64,000 nt of DNA from NCBI RefSeq assembly GCF_002210225.1, contig NZ_MWUJ01000008.1:1-64000 (forward strand), given 5' to 3'. Position numbers and translations under genes: made by a program. The notes beneath the pieces were generated by a model, which saw nothing but the letters and a program-made list of their open reading frames with translations, was not told where the DNA came from and ran no database searches. The DNA comes from Geofilum rhodophaeum (GTDB lineage: Bacteria; Bacteroidota; Bacteroidia; Bacteroidales; Marinilabiliaceae). Each line of letters begins with the position of its first letter. Position 1 is the first letter of the stretch. Of the stretch, positions 16,111 to 26,166 are shown piece after piece.

Positions 16111-18539
16111 ACGTTGGCGACCTTAATGATATCGGCAAAGACCCCTGCAGCCGTTACTTCTGCTCCCGCACCGTAACCCTTCACCTGCATGGGGTGTTCA
16201 TTGTAATTCTCCGACCAAATCAAAATAATGTTGTTGCTGCCTTCCAGGTCGTAAAAAGGATGCTTCCTATCCACCTCTACCAATCCAACACGCGCTTTAC
16301 CTTCCGACAGTCGTGCAGCATAACGCAAACGCTTACCCTCTGCCTCCAATTTAACACGTTGCGCTTCAAATACCGCATCCAACTCCTTCACCTTAGTCAT
16401 AAAGGCAGGTAAATCCGGGGTATTGAGGTAGGCAGCGGGGACAAAAGGCTCCACCTCCACATCCTCCTGCTCCAGGGGATAACCCGATTCCCGGGCCAAA
16501 ATAAGCAACTTGCGTACGACATCGGTGCCGCTCAAATCCACCCTCGGATCCGGCTCACTGAAGCCCTTATCCTTGGCCTCCTGAATAACCACCGACAGCG
16601 GCTTGTCTTCCGACAAAGTATTCACAATAAAGTTGAGGGTTCCCGACAGTACTGCCTCCAAACGCTCAATTTTATCGCCACTGCGCACCAGGTCGTTAAT
16701 GGGAGCGATAATGGGAAGACCGGCCCCGACATTGGTCTCAAAGAAAAACTTCACCCCCTTTTCACGTGCCGTGGTTTTGAGTTTACGGTAATGCCGATAA
16801 GAGGATGAGGAGGCAATTTTATTGGCTGTTACCACCGAAACGTTAGCCTCCAGGAGAGGAAGATACACCGAGGCCACTTCCTCACTGGCCGTGCAATCCA
16901 CAAAAACCGAATTGGCCACGTTCAGCGCCACAATCTGATCTTTAAAATCACTGATGCTGCCGGGACTTCCAGCCTTCTCCAAAAGAGTGGCGGCCTGCTC
17001 CGGATCCAGTCCTTCCCGGTCAAAAATCATGGAACGACTCCCGGCAAGGCCCACCAGGCGAATACGCAAATGGTTCTCGTTCTGCAATTTCTTAACCTGG
17101 GTCCCAATCTTATGCAACAACTTACTGCCCACGGTTCCCTTACCGGCCAGGAAAAGATTCAGGCGCGAATAATCGGACAGGAAGAAGGCCTCATGAATCA
17201 CGTTCAGCGCCTTTTTTATATCCTTTTCCTTAATCACAAAAGAGATGTTCAACTCCGAACCGCCCTGGGCGATGGCAAAGACGTTGACCCCGTTTTTGCC
17301 CACACTGTTAAACAACTGCCCGGCAATACCGGTGGTCTGCTTCATATTTTCGCCCACAATGGCCACCACGGCCATGTCCTCCTCCACGCCAATGCGTTGA
17401 ATTTGACGTGCGGCAATCTCCCTGGCAAACTCCTTTTCCACGGCAGCTCTTGCCACTCCGCCTTGTTCGCGTTCAATAACCAGACTGATGCTGTTCTCCG
17501 AACTGGCCTGAGAGATGAGGATTACATTGACATCGCGGGCGGCGAGACTGGTAAAAAGACGACTCGATATGCCTGTAACGCCAACCATCCCAATCCCTTG
17601 AATGGTAACCAGAGACACATCCTTAATGGAGGAAATCCCTTTGATTTGTCGCTCCTTAACCACCTCCGTCTCGCGACCAATTAGGGTGCCGGGCGCTGCC
17701 GGATTAAAAGTATTTTTAATGCGAATGGGTATTTCCTTTTGATAAACAGGCAGAATCGTAGGGGGGTAAATGACTTTGGCGCCAAAGTGAGAGAGCTCCA
17801 TAGCCTCTGCATAACTCAAATGATCGATGCAGTAGGCGCGACTGATGACCCGTGGGTCAGCAGTCATAAAACCATCCACATCGGTCCATATCTCCAACAC
17901 TTCTGCATTAAAAGCTGCGGCCAGTAAGGCTGCGGTATAGTCCGACCCGCCCCTGCCCAGGGTCGTATTCTCGTCCTGCATATTGCTGCTGATGAAGCCT
18001 GGGAAGAGCGATAAGGACCCCAACTGCGGATGCAATTCCGCCAGCCGGTTCTCCGTTTCGCTCAAAACCACCTGATTGCGACCAAACTCCCGGGTGGTTT
18101 TAATGTAAGAACGGCTGTCGTACCAGGCAGCATTCAGATAAGTAGCCATGATTTTGGAGGACAAACGCTCACCGATACCGGAAATGCTTTCCAGGCTTTT
18201 ACGACTCAGTTCTTTCACCAAAAACACGCCCTTTAAAATAATGCGCAGTTCTTCAAAGTCGGCTTCGGTTAGCACTTGCACCTTGCGAACACCTTCCGGG
18301 TCAAATAAACGAGCAATGATTTGCTGATGCGTTTCAACGATGGATTGCAGGTGGTCGAAGCAAGCCTTATTGCCCTCTCCCGCCATCTTTGCCGTTTTTA
18401 TCAATCGGTCCGTAACGCCTCCAACCGCGGAGACTACCACAACAATTTGCTCCTCCTTTAACTCAGCAACAATCTCGCCCACACGGGCAATGGTTTCTGC
18501 TGACCCCACGGAAGTACCACCGAACTTAAGAACTCTCAT
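16107..18539 (-). CDS. thrA: bifunctional aspartokinase / homoserine dehydrogenase I
   Basis: The 810-residue fusion catalyses the first and third steps from aspartate toward threonine, methionine and, through aspartyl phosphate, lysine. The N-terminal aspartokinase has LKFGGTSVGSAE and the GRGGSDYTAALLAAAF motif. Two ACT-type regulatory segments follow (VSLVTIQGIGMVGVTGIS; VVAIVGENMKQTTG). The C-terminal homoserine dehydrogenase starts with the NAD-binding LAGKGTVGSKLL (about residue 460) and includes the conserved ANKIASS and GTLNFIVNTLSEDKP blocks. ATG 18539 is well placed 65 bases after a near-consensus promoter. thrB and thrC do not follow it in this window. It shares lysine-branch logic with ddh at the window start. 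Confidence 0.97.
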   Translation of the reverse strand: MRVLKFGGTSVGSAETIARVGEIVAELKEEQIVVVVSAVGGVTDRLIKTAKMAGEGNKACFDHLQSIVETHQQIIARLFDPEGVRKVQVLTEADFEELRIILKGVFLVKELSRKSLESISGIGERLSSKIMATYLNAAWYDSRSYIKTTREFGRNQVVLSETENRLAELHPQLGSLSLFPGFISSNMQDENTTLGRGGSDYTAALLAAAFNAEVLEIWTDVDGFMTADPRVISRAYCIDHLSYAEAMELSHFGAKVIYPPTILPVYQKEIPIRIKNTFNPAAPGTLIGRETEVVKERQIKGISSIKDVSLVTIQGIGMVGVTGISSRLFTSLAARDVNVILISQASSENSISLVIEREQGGVARAAVEKEFAREIAARQIQRIGVEEDMAVVAIVGENMKQTTGIAGQLFNSVGKNGVNVFAIAQGGSELNISFVIKEKDIKKALNVIHEAFFLSDYSRLNLFLAGKGTVGSKLLHKIGTQVKKLQNENHLRIRLVGLAGSRSMIFDREGLDPEQAATLLEKAGSPGSISDFKDQIVALNVANSVFVDCTASEEVASVYLPLLEANVSVVTANKIASSSSYRHYRKLKTTAREKGVKFFFETNVGAGLPIIAPINDLVRSGDKIERLEAVLSGTLNFIVNTLSEDKPLSVVIQEAKDKGFSEPDPRVDLSGTDVVRKLLILARESGYPLEQEDVEVEPFVPAAYLNTPDLPAFMTKVKELDAVFEAQRVKLEAEGKRLRYAARLSEGKARVGLVEVDRKHPFYDLEGSNNIILIWSENYNEHPMQVKGYGAGAEVTAAGVFADIIKVANV

Positions 18540-18577
18540 CGCACCAGTATTAACTTATGAAAAATTAAGGTTAACCA

Positions 18578-18604
18578 TTGCATTTTTGATTTTCAAAAAC
18601 GCAA
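18578..18604 (-). promoter_or_regulatory. hairpin at predicted 5' end of thrA mRNA
   Basis: On the minus strand TTGCGTTTTTGA and TCAAAAATGCAA pair over 12 bp (one G-U) around an AAA loop. The promoter at 18611-18640 would start transcription at about 18605, so the transcript would begin with this hairpin. No leader peptide with Thr/Ile codons is present in the 65-base leader. Confidence 0.55.
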
Positions 18605-18610
18605 TACCTG

Positions 18611-18640
18611 CAAAAATACATAAAATTGCGAAGGGACAAA
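18611..18640 (-). promoter_or_regulatory. thrA promoter
   Basis: On the minus strand TTTG (18640-18637), 18 bases, TATTTTTG (18618-18611), matching both Bacteroidota promoter boxes. The start of transcription would be about 65 bases before the thrA ATG. Confidence 0.7.
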
Positions 18641-18779
18641 GAAAGAACAAAGGCGAAAGCAGCTTAAGGTCAATAAGAAATTATTGTTAATTTTTGTAAC
18701 AAAGGTCAAAAAACATAAGTATACAACCTGAAGGTTACATTTTTTATTCACAAATAAATATAAAAACCTGCGTTTTTCG

Positions 18780-18787
18780 TATGTTTG
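18780..18787 (+). promoter_or_regulatory. -7 box for the large T9SS adhesin
   Basis: TATGTTTG matches TAnnTTTG. It lies 66 bases before ATG 18854; no TTTG is seen at the -33 distance. The gap 18540-18853 contains this box and the divergent thrA promoter with its hairpin, and no gene. Confidence 0.45.
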
Positions 18788-18853
18788 TCAAACAATTGAT
18801 GCCCTTTACATCCTGTTGCAAGCAAACAACCACATAATAACCCTGTTGCTGCT

Positions 18854-21800
18854 ATGAGAAATTTTACAAAATTATTGCTGTCGGCCACCCTTATGTTGCT
18901 GACCAACTTGACAGGCACTTATGCCCAGGTAGACCAAACCTTCTGGTTTGTAGCACCCGAAACCACCAGGCAACACGCAAAGACACCTGGCATATTGCGC
19001 GTTACGGCCTTCGACCAGACGGCCCAGGTGCGCATTTCGCAGCCGGCCAACCCCGACTTCCATCCCATTGAACTGACCGTGCCCGCCGGCACCCAGCAAA
19101 AGGTGGAGTTTCACGACTATGGGCAGAACATCACCGGTTACAACAGTTCCGGAGTATGGACTTCGGGACTCAATGTGGAACCTCCCAGGCGAGGCGACGG
19201 ATCGTTGGAGCTCGAAAAAATGCTTTCGGCCATTGAAAATGCCACGATGGACCCGGTAACCTGGGGCGGAAGCACAGTACTGAATCACGACTGGCCGGGC
19301 ATCGCAAGCAACGAACCCACCGGAGTGAGCGGACCCGGCGACATTCCCATTCTCAACAAGGGCCTGCTTATCGAATCGACCAACGGGGCCGATATTTCCG
19401 TTTACTACGAGGTGGCCAACCCGCGTAACCCCGAACGCTTCAATATGAAAGGACGCAACGCCCTGGGACAAAATTTCCTGATTCCATCCCAGAATGCTTT
19501 CATGAATTACAGCGGCATGCGCACAGCGCGGGAGAAAGTGGACATTGTAGCTACCCAGGACGGAACAACCGTTACCATCAACTTTGATCCTGCAAGCCAT
19601 AACTTTGTGGGAAAACCCAGCAGCGGATCCTCATTCACCGTAACACTCGATCGGGGGGAAACCTTTGTGTTGCGCTCAAACACCCAGACAAGAACAGCTC
19701 ATTTGGGGGGTATATTTATTGAAGCCGACAAAGACATCGCCATTACCATTTCCGACGATTCCATTATTGAGTCGACCAGCCACATTCACTACGACTTAAC
19801 GGGCGACCAGCTGATCCCCGTAAACATAGCCGGAACCACTTACATAGCTGTTCACCCTTCGCACGGCACCCGTTTTCAAAGCACCTATGAGGGTGGCGAC
19901 AACGGTTCGGTATCCAATCAGGTATTCATTTGGCCGGTAGGCGACCCCACTGTTATAAAAATCAATGGTGCAGCGGTAAAGGACGGAGGGGGAGACAAAA
20001 TGTTCTCCAAAGGTCAATTTCATGTAGAGCAAATCTCAGAGAACGGCATCTACATCGAGACCAACCAGCCGGTTATTGTCTACCAGGTTTCGAGCTATAA
20101 GTACGAATTGGGCAGCGCAGTCTTACCCGCCCTGGAATGTACCGGTTCACGCTCCGTTAGCTTTGCCAGGGTTTACGACGAAAATTTCTTCATTCAAATC
20201 CTGACCAAAAACAAAAACATTCTGAACGAAAGCGGCCAGAGCAACTTGCAGGCTTATTACCAAACAGCAGGGGGCGGCACCGTTGACGTAACCAACCAGC
20301 TCTTTACTGCGGCCGATGGCCAGACTTCCTCCGGATGGCAACTGGTTGATGACACCGGCATAACAGACGGAGATGAACAATGGTACACCTACGTTAAATA
20401 TTTTGACGGCGGTCAGGGCTTTCCTACCGGAGTGCCCATCACAGTTAAATTTCGCGATAATGCCGACAATGCCATCTTCAGCGACGAGCTGTTCCACCTG
20501 AGTGTGCTCGACGCCAACGGTGCCAGTATGAGTTACGGCTACTTTTCTGCCTACAACTCCGTAGCCATTTCAGCACCGGCAGCCGCTTGTGTGGGCACCG
20601 ACATTGAACTGCGCACCAATGGGGTTTTGGCCGACTGGTACCATGAGTCGGACCCCATCACGCCCTTTGAAGAGAGTGCCGCCGAGGTTCACGTGTCTAA
20701 CCCGGGCACCTACTGGGTATTGATTCCCAATTCCAGCTGTCAGTCCTCCGACCCCGTCACCATCGACTACATCATACCCGACTTTGACCTGGGCGATGAT
20801 TTCACAGCCTGCCCCGGCGACCTAATTGAGCTGGGCATAGACGAATTGCCCTACCATGCCGACTATACCTGGACCGTAAACGGAACCGAAGTGGCCGAAG
20901 GAGATCCCTGGTCGCACAGCTTTACAGCAGCAGAAAACAGCAGTTACTCCATTAGGCTGACCGTCTCTGCAGAATTGTACGGCATCGTTTGCGAACACTC
21001 CGATGAAATTGTCATCACCGTTGGCCCCGAACCCTTCATTTCTCTTTCTGAAAACGAGGCCGTATGTGCAGGCAGCGAACTGATCGCGGAGTACCGCGAT
21101 TACCAAAGCTACGAATGGACTTTGAACGGAACCGTTGTCTCTACCGAGAACAGCTTTGTTCCGGAGGAGGCAGGCCTCTACACCCTGGTGGTTCGTACCA
21201 CCGATGGTTGTGAAGCCACTCAGGACATTCAGGTAAGCATCCACGACTTACCGGTGGTCGCACTGGATGATCTGATGGATTGTGTTGGAGAAAACGGCGT
21301 ATTTCAGATAAATGGCTTTACAGCCGGTTCAAGTTTCAGGTGGTACAATGGAAATACCGAAGCCTGGTCGGCCCCCACTACCGGCACCTCCTCCACCTTT
21401 ACCGCCACAGCCCCTATGGAGCAACTTGTTGTGGAAGTTACCGACAATAATGGTTGTGTGGCCACTGCCGAAGGTTCCTTCGGCTGGTATGCCGAAAAGG
21501 TTTTTGAACAAGAAGACATTGTCATTTGCTTCGCGGGCCAATACACCATTGAAGTAGACGAGGAGAACAACTTCATTAATCCAGTTTGGGATTATCGTGC
21601 CCAGGAAAGCGACCCATGGATGGGGTTAGACGCAACCAACCAAGTCCACAACGATACGGAGTTGACCGTTTACCCCAACAATACCGATCAATTTTCGGGA
21701 GACTATCGCATCCGGGCCGATTACTTGGTTGATCCCATTACCAATGCCACCTGTCCGGTTGAGGGGCAATTCAACCTGACCATTGAGGCCATTCCGACAA

Positions 21801-24067
21801 TTACACTGGTCCCTGCCCTGCAAAACGAAACACAAATGTGTCAGGGCGACACCATTACCATCACCATCAGTGAAAATACCCTGGACGAATCCATTCGCAA
21901 CTTTCAGTGGAGTTACAGCGCAACCGAAGGCGGCACTTATTTGGAACTTACTGATGCCACCAATTCCTGGGTAGAAGCCACAACCGAGGGCTGGTACAAA
22001 GTAGATGTGGTTTACGGAGTGAACATGTGTTTTGCCGAAGGAAAAATCGCAGTCAGCACCATTGATGCGCCACAAATGTCAGTAAATGATGTCATTGTTT
22101 GTCCCGATGGGGAGGCAACTCTGGGCATATTGGGCTTCTATGCACCATTCAACTATGCCACAGAACCATCGGCAATGCAGTGGATCAAAGCTGAACCTGG
22201 CCTGCCCATTGCTCCGACCCACCCCATACTCTCAGAAGATGAAGAGATGGTGATAAATCCTGTAAACAATGAATCTGCAGGCTTTTACAGAGTAACCGCC
22301 TATGATGATTACGGCTGCTTCGTCTCCAATTACATAGAAGTGGGTATGTACAACGTTCCTGCTTTCTCTCTCGACAATGCTACCATCTGTGAAGGGGAGG
22401 CTTATTCGCTCGCCTTACCTGAAGCATTGGACGGAGCAGTCGGCACTGCCCTTTGGGAAAGGAGAAACAACGATGCCACCTACTCCCCAATTCAAGCAGC
22501 AGATGTGAGCACTTTGGAAGCTGGCAGCCATACCCTTCGTTTGAGCTTTACTACCGACGACGGATGTATTGAAAGCGCGGAAATGACCCTGACCGTTTTA
22601 CCGGCACCGGAATTCAGTCTGCCTGCCGGAGACGTTTGCGAGGGGGACGACATCACGATTATTGCCGAGGACTCATTCAGTAATTACAGCTGGAGCATGC
22701 CCGGGAATGCGCTTGAAGGCCCCAATGAAATCAGTTTTACCCCCAACGCCAACGGCACGGTCACATTGACGGTGACCGACGAAAACGGCTGTACGGCCAC
22801 ACAGTCCACGGAAGTGAGCATGCATACCCTTCCTGCTGTGTCTTTAAGCGATCAAACAGCCTGTCCCGACGAAATCATCACCTTCAGTGTGCCCCACGAC
22901 CCGGCCACCCATACCATCATTTGGACCCTGCCATCGGGCAGGACAATGCGTGGCACCAACAGCATAAATACGGTGGAAGGGACTTATACGGTAACTGTGG
23001 CCGATCAATACGGCTGTAGCGCAAGCGCTTCGGCCAATGCCAACTGGGACGAATTCCCCTGGGTCTATTTTGGCCCGAACCTGGTAGATATTTGTCCCTT
23101 TGAACTGCCCAGAACCATTGCAGCCGAGGGCGATCGTGACCAATGGACCGTAAAAACCTGGCACGACGGCCTGTACGAAGGAGAATACGAGCGCATTGCC
23201 AGTCTCAGCGACACCGTGAACGTCATTCGGGTAATGAATGCAGATGGATGCTGGTCCACCGCCAGTCAGTCCGTCCTCCTGGCCCTGCCTTCGCAATTTG
23301 AAGCTGGCCGTGATGTGGAAGCCTGTGAGCCCGTGGACGGAACGCCATTTGAGGAAATACTCGAGGCCGGTGAATTCACCTACTACGACGACTCCAACGA
23401 GGAATTGCTGGAACTGCCCATTGAGCATTACACCTGGTTCCGTCAGGCCAGTGAGGACAGCGAGCTGGAGCTCTTGGCGTCTGGAGAAGAGGCTCGGGAA
23501 TTTGTCGCCACCCAGGGAGGACGCTATCTTGTTGAGGTATTTGATGGTTGCTGGTCGCTGACCGACACCTTCAACATCGACCTCTTCCCCTCTCCGGTCA
23601 TTACCGGTATAGACTCCACCATTTACCAACAGATTGTGGTTATGGCCGAAAGTGGAACCGAACCCTACACCTACACCCTGAACGATGGACAAGCGCAAGA
23701 CGATCCGACCTTTACAGGCCTGGGAAATGGCGATTACACAGTATTTGTAGTGGATGCCAGGGGCTGTGAGGCCAGTACCACCTTCCGCTTCGAATCGAGC
23801 TACGACATCACCGTCCCCAATTTCCTTACACCCAACGGCGATGGATACAACGACACCTGGCTGATTGAGGGACTGGAGAAACTCCCGGAATCGATCATCT
23901 ATATCTACGACCGCTACGGAAAACTTTTGAAAAAATATACCTCCAACGATCCGGCCTGGAACGGCGAGTACCTGAGTCGCCCCGTTCCCTCTGACGATTA
24001 CTGGTACGTTATTCACCTTTTACCGATAGATAAGTTGCTTAAAGGACATTTTACATTGAAGCGCTAA
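18854..24067 (+). CDS. giant T9SS-secreted adhesin with IgGFc-binding-like head and type B C-terminal domain
   Basis: This 1737-residue cell-surface protein starts with a signal peptide (MRNFTKLLLSATLMLLTNLTGTYAQ). Residues about 25-550 resemble the IgGFc-binding N-terminal domain found in many Bacteroidota surface proteins (QTFWFVAPETTRQHAKTPGILRV). The middle is a series of about ten Ig/PKD-like modules of roughly 80-100 residues, each opening with a cysteine motif (CVGTDIEL, CPGDLIEL, CAGSELIA, CEGDDITI, CPDEIITF). The C-terminal 80 residues are a gliding-motility/CHU_C-type T9SS sorting domain (NFLTPNGDGYNDTWLI, YIYDRYGKLLKKY, WNGEY, GHFTLKR). A PorP/SprF homologue follows immediately, the usual partner of type B T9SS cargo. 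Its binding target is unknown. Confidence 0.9.
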   Translation: MRNFTKLLLSATLMLLTNLTGTYAQVDQTFWFVAPETTRQHAKTPGILRVTAFDQTAQVRISQPANPDFHPIELTVPAGTQQKVEFHDYGQNITGYNSSGVWTSGLNVEPPRRGDGSLELEKMLSAIENATMDPVTWGGSTVLNHDWPGIASNEPTGVSGPGDIPILNKGLLIESTNGADISVYYEVANPRNPERFNMKGRNALGQNFLIPSQNAFMNYSGMRTAREKVDIVATQDGTTVTINFDPASHNFVGKPSSGSSFTVTLDRGETFVLRSNTQTRTAHLGGIFIEADKDIAITISDDSIIESTSHIHYDLTGDQLIPVNIAGTTYIAVHPSHGTRFQSTYEGGDNGSVSNQVFIWPVGDPTVIKINGAAVKDGGGDKMFSKGQFHVEQISENGIYIETNQPVIVYQVSSYKYELGSAVLPALECTGSRSVSFARVYDENFFIQILTKNKNILNESGQSNLQAYYQTAGGGTVDVTNQLFTAADGQTSSGWQLVDDTGITDGDEQWYTYVKYFDGGQGFPTGVPITVKFRDNADNAIFSDELFHLSVLDANGASMSYGYFSAYNSVAISAPAAACVGTDIELRTNGVLADWYHESDPITPFEESAAEVHVSNPGTYWVLIPNSSCQSSDPVTIDYIIPDFDLGDDFTACPGDLIELGIDELPYHADYTWTVNGTEVAEGDPWSHSFTAAENSSYSIRLTVSAELYGIVCEHSDEIVITVGPEPFISLSENEAVCAGSELIAEYRDYQSYEWTLNGTVVSTENSFVPEEAGLYTLVVRTTDGCEATQDIQVSIHDLPVVALDDLMDCVGENGVFQINGFTAGSSFRWYNGNTEAWSAPTTGTSSTFTATAPMEQLVVEVTDNNGCVATAEGSFGWYAEKVFEQEDIVICFAGQYTIEVDEENNFINPVWDYRAQESDPWMGLDATNQVHNDTELTVYPNNTDQFSGDYRIRADYLVDPITNATCPVEGQFNLTIEAIPTITLVPALQNETQMCQGDTITITISENTLDESIRNFQWSYSATEGGTYLELTDATNSWVEATTEGWYKVDVVYGVNMCFAEGKIAVSTIDAPQMSVNDVIVCPDGEATLGILGFYAPFNYATEPSAMQWIKAEPGLPIAPTHPILSEDEEMVINPVNNESAGFYRVTAYDDYGCFVSNYIEVGMYNVPAFSLDNATICEGEAYSLALPEALDGAVGTALWERRNNDATYSPIQAADVSTLEAGSHTLRLSFTTDDGCIESAEMTLTVLPAPEFSLPAGDVCEGDDITIIAEDSFSNYSWSMPGNALEGPNEISFTPNANGTVTLTVTDENGCTATQSTEVSMHTLPAVSLSDQTACPDEIITFSVPHDPATHTIIWTLPSGRTMRGTNSINTVEGTYTVTVADQYGCSASASANANWDEFPWVYFGPNLVDICPFELPRTIAAEGDRDQWTVKTWHDGLYEGEYERIASLSDTVNVIRVMNADGCWSTASQSVLLALPSQFEAGRDVEACEPVDGTPFEEILEAGEFTYYDDSNEELLELPIEHYTWFRQASEDSELELLASGEEAREFVATQGGRYLVEVFDGCWSLTDTFNIDLFPSPVITGIDSTIYQQIVVMAESGTEPYTYTLNDGQAQDDPTFTGLGNGDYTVFVVDARGCEASTTFRFESSYDITVPNFLTPNGDGYNDTWLIEGLEKLPESIIYIYDRYGKLLKKYTSNDPAWNGEYLSRPVPSDDYWYVIHLLPIDKLLKGHFTLKR

Positions 24068-24082
24068 AGAAACAAGGACGCG

Positions 24083-24108
24083 AAAAGGGAAACTTTGGTT
24101 TCCCTTTT
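24083..24108 (+). terminator. hairpin between adhesin and porP gene
   Basis: AAAAGGGAAAC (24083-24093) and GTTTCCCTTTT (24098-24108) form a perfect 11-bp stem ending in T residues. It may attenuate read-through so that the giant adhesin and PorP are made in different amounts. Confidence 0.65.
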
Positions 24109-24135
24109 CCTAAAAACCCTTAACCGAGTAATATA

Positions 24136-25179
24136 ATGAAGATCTGGAAAATACTGGTTACCATATCACTCTTACTGCTGTTTACAGGAATCAATGCGCA
24201 ACGCTATTTTGTAACCAATCAGTATGTGTACGACCTGTTTTTAATGAATCCTTCGGCTGCAGCTTACAACCGAAGCTGCATCAGCATCAACGGTTTTTAC
24301 CAGCGACAATGGTTTGGAATGGATGAGGCGCCCACCACGCAGCTTTTGGCCGCCCAATTGCCCCTCGGTGGGAACATTGGATCGGGGACCTACCTGTACA
24401 ACGACCGAAATGGTAACAACCGTAAGTTGAGTTTAATGCAGGCCTTCTCAGTTGAAGTTAAATTGAGAGAGAATCAGCGCGGCAATACTTCCCTGGTGTT
24501 TGGCTTGGCGGCCCTGCTCGAACAGGCCTCTATCGATCAAAGCAGTTTTGAAGGCGGCGTGGGTATCGACCCGGCAATCAATGGAAATTCAGACGGAGGT
24601 TTTGGTTTCAATGCGAACACCGGAATGATGTTGCGCATTAACAAGCACCACATTGGGGCATCGGTCACCAATATTTTTCCGCAAAACAACCCCATGTACA
24701 ATTCGGAATGGGAGCCGGAGTTGCCGGTGGACCTGCATGTACATGCCGGCACCTGGTTCAAGTATCCCGGAAGAGAAGTTTATTTTGAACCCCTGCTTTA
24801 CTACCGCCAAAACTCGCTCGACGACAAGCGACTGGATATAAATATGAAACTGGACTTTCCCACTTATAAGGACCAGTTCTCTTTCTGGGGGATTTTGGCC
24901 TATCGGCACACCCTCGATCACAAATGGGGAAAAAGTTTGGGCGCAGCAACCACTGTGGGCATCAACTACAAGGGGCTAAATGTGGGACTGGAGCACCAAC
25001 TGGGTTTAACAACTGCTCAGGGCCATTATGGCAGTGCAGTTATGTTGGTTTTTGGCTACAATTTCTGCTCCGGCCAGCGCATTCGCTCCCTTCCCTGTTC
25101 CGAAAGAGATCCGATGTTGCAGGGAGATTTTGGCGACGGACCAAGATCACGGCGAAAAGGACTGTTCCGCAAGCGTTAA
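24136..25179 (+). CDS. PorP/SprF family T9SS-associated outer membrane protein
   Basis: A 347-residue beta-barrel protein with signal peptide MKIWKILVTISLLLLFTGINAQ. The family hallmarks are present: the early YDLFLMNPSAAAYNRS segment, GFYQRQWFGMDEAPTTQ, and glycine-rich strands through to VMLVFGYNF. Family members sit in the outer membrane and help deliver or anchor type B T9SS substrates, as SprF does for SprB. The tail after the last strand is basic (RSRRKGLFRKR). The gene lies 68 bases after the large adhesin, which is therefore the likely client. Confidence 0.9.
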   Translation: MKIWKILVTISLLLLFTGINAQRYFVTNQYVYDLFLMNPSAAAYNRSCISINGFYQRQWFGMDEAPTTQLLAAQLPLGGNIGSGTYLYNDRNGNNRKLSLMQAFSVEVKLRENQRGNTSLVFGLAALLEQASIDQSSFEGGVGIDPAINGNSDGGFGFNANTGMMLRINKHHIGASVTNIFPQNNPMYNSEWEPELPVDLHVHAGTWFKYPGREVYFEPLLYYRQNSLDDKRLDINMKLDFPTYKDQFSFWGILAYRHTLDHKWGKSLGAATTVGINYKGLNVGLEHQLGLTTAQGHYGSAVMLVFGYNFCSGQRIRSLPCSERDPMLQGDFGDGPRSRRKGLFRKR

Positions 25180-25217
25180 CAACCAGCAACCCAAAATTAA
25201 TCACGCAAGTCTGCCGC

Positions 25218-26162
25218 ATGTGCAAATTTAACCAGAGACTATTTTTTCTAATTTTTCTATACTTGGTGTTTGCCTACACCGGGGCAGGGGGACAATCCCT
25301 CGGGCAGGATCCTGTTGCCAACACCCCCGTTGTGGCCAACAACGACTTTGGTCGCACCTATAAAATGGCCACGGTCGAAATCAACGTTTCCCGCAACGAT
25401 TACGGCATTGGAGTTGGCATCAGCGGCATAGAAATCACAACGCCCCCAAGCAACGGTAGGGCCTGGGTCAACGACAATTACGCCATTGTTTATGAACCCG
25501 ATCCACAGTATATTGGTCCTGATGAACTGCGTTACCAGATTTGCAATACTTCAGGCTTTTGTGGCAGCGCAACGGTTTCTATTATGGTCGACGAGTACGA
25601 CTATGCCCCTTTGGCGCACGACGACCATATGGAGGCCTTTGAGTTAAAAAATCTGCGCATCGATGTTCTGGAAAACGATGAGTGGTTGTACGACCTGCCG
25701 TTACGTGTTGAAATTGTGCGGGACTTCCATAATGGGGCAGCCACCATCTTGGAGGACTTAAAAATTGCGCCCAATTTTAGTCGTCCCTTTGATGGCACCG
25801 ATTCCCTTATGTACCGGGTGTGCGACCGCGAAGACGATTGCTCAGAGGCCTGGCTCTATGTTAAGATGAGTCATAAAGCAGAAGTGACGTATTTTATTCC
25901 CGAGGGCTTTTCTCCCAATGGCGACGGCATCAACGACTTTTTTACCATTCCCGATTTTGAAGGGATACAAAATATGCATCTGGAAGTATATACGCGCACA
26001 GGGGTATTGGTCTTTAAGCAGGAAAACTTTAGCAACAGCTGGGATGGACGCGCCAATAAAGGCAATTATAAGGGACAGGAACTGGAAAGTGGCACCTATT
26101 ATTACCTCCTGGAGGTAAAAGGCCTCGAAGTATTTAGGGGCTTTATTTACCTGAGCAGATAA
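25218..26162 (+). CDS. T9SS cargo with cadherin-like repeats and type B C-terminal domain
   Basis: A 314-residue secreted protein with an N-terminal signal segment (MCKFNQRLFFLIFLYLVFAYTGAGGQ). Two Ig/cadherin-like modules of the PVANNDFGRT...V.NDYG type follow (residues about 33-125 and 126-220). The C-terminus carries the gliding-motility/CHU_C sorting domain (PEGFSPNGDGINDFFTIPDFEG, LEVYTRTGVLVF, WDGRANKG, GTYYYLLEV). The ATG at 25218 is chosen because it begins the signal peptide; the frame is open far upstream but that part overlaps the porP gene. It is followed 4 bases later by a second PorP homologue. Confidence 0.85.
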   Translation: MCKFNQRLFFLIFLYLVFAYTGAGGQSLGQDPVANTPVVANNDFGRTYKMATVEINVSRNDYGIGVGISGIEITTPPSNGRAWVNDNYAIVYEPDPQYIGPDELRYQICNTSGFCGSATVSIMVDEYDYAPLAHDDHMEAFELKNLRIDVLENDEWLYDLPLRVEIVRDFHNGAATILEDLKIAPNFSRPFDGTDSLMYRVCDREDDCSEAWLYVKMSHKAEVTYFIPEGFSPNGDGINDFFTIPDFEGIQNMHLEVYTRTGVLVFKQENFSNSWDGRANKGNYKGQELESGTYYYLLEVKGLEVFRGFIYLSR

Positions 26163-26166
26163 CCAT

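Noticed and set aside
18540-18606. A threonine/isoleucine leader peptide before thrA
   Set aside because: The leader is only about 65 bases and contains no run of Thr or Ile codons; only a hairpin is present.
24924-25217. N-terminal extension of the 314-residue T9SS cargo
   Set aside because: It overlaps the PorP gene in another frame and the signal peptide starts at ATG 25218.
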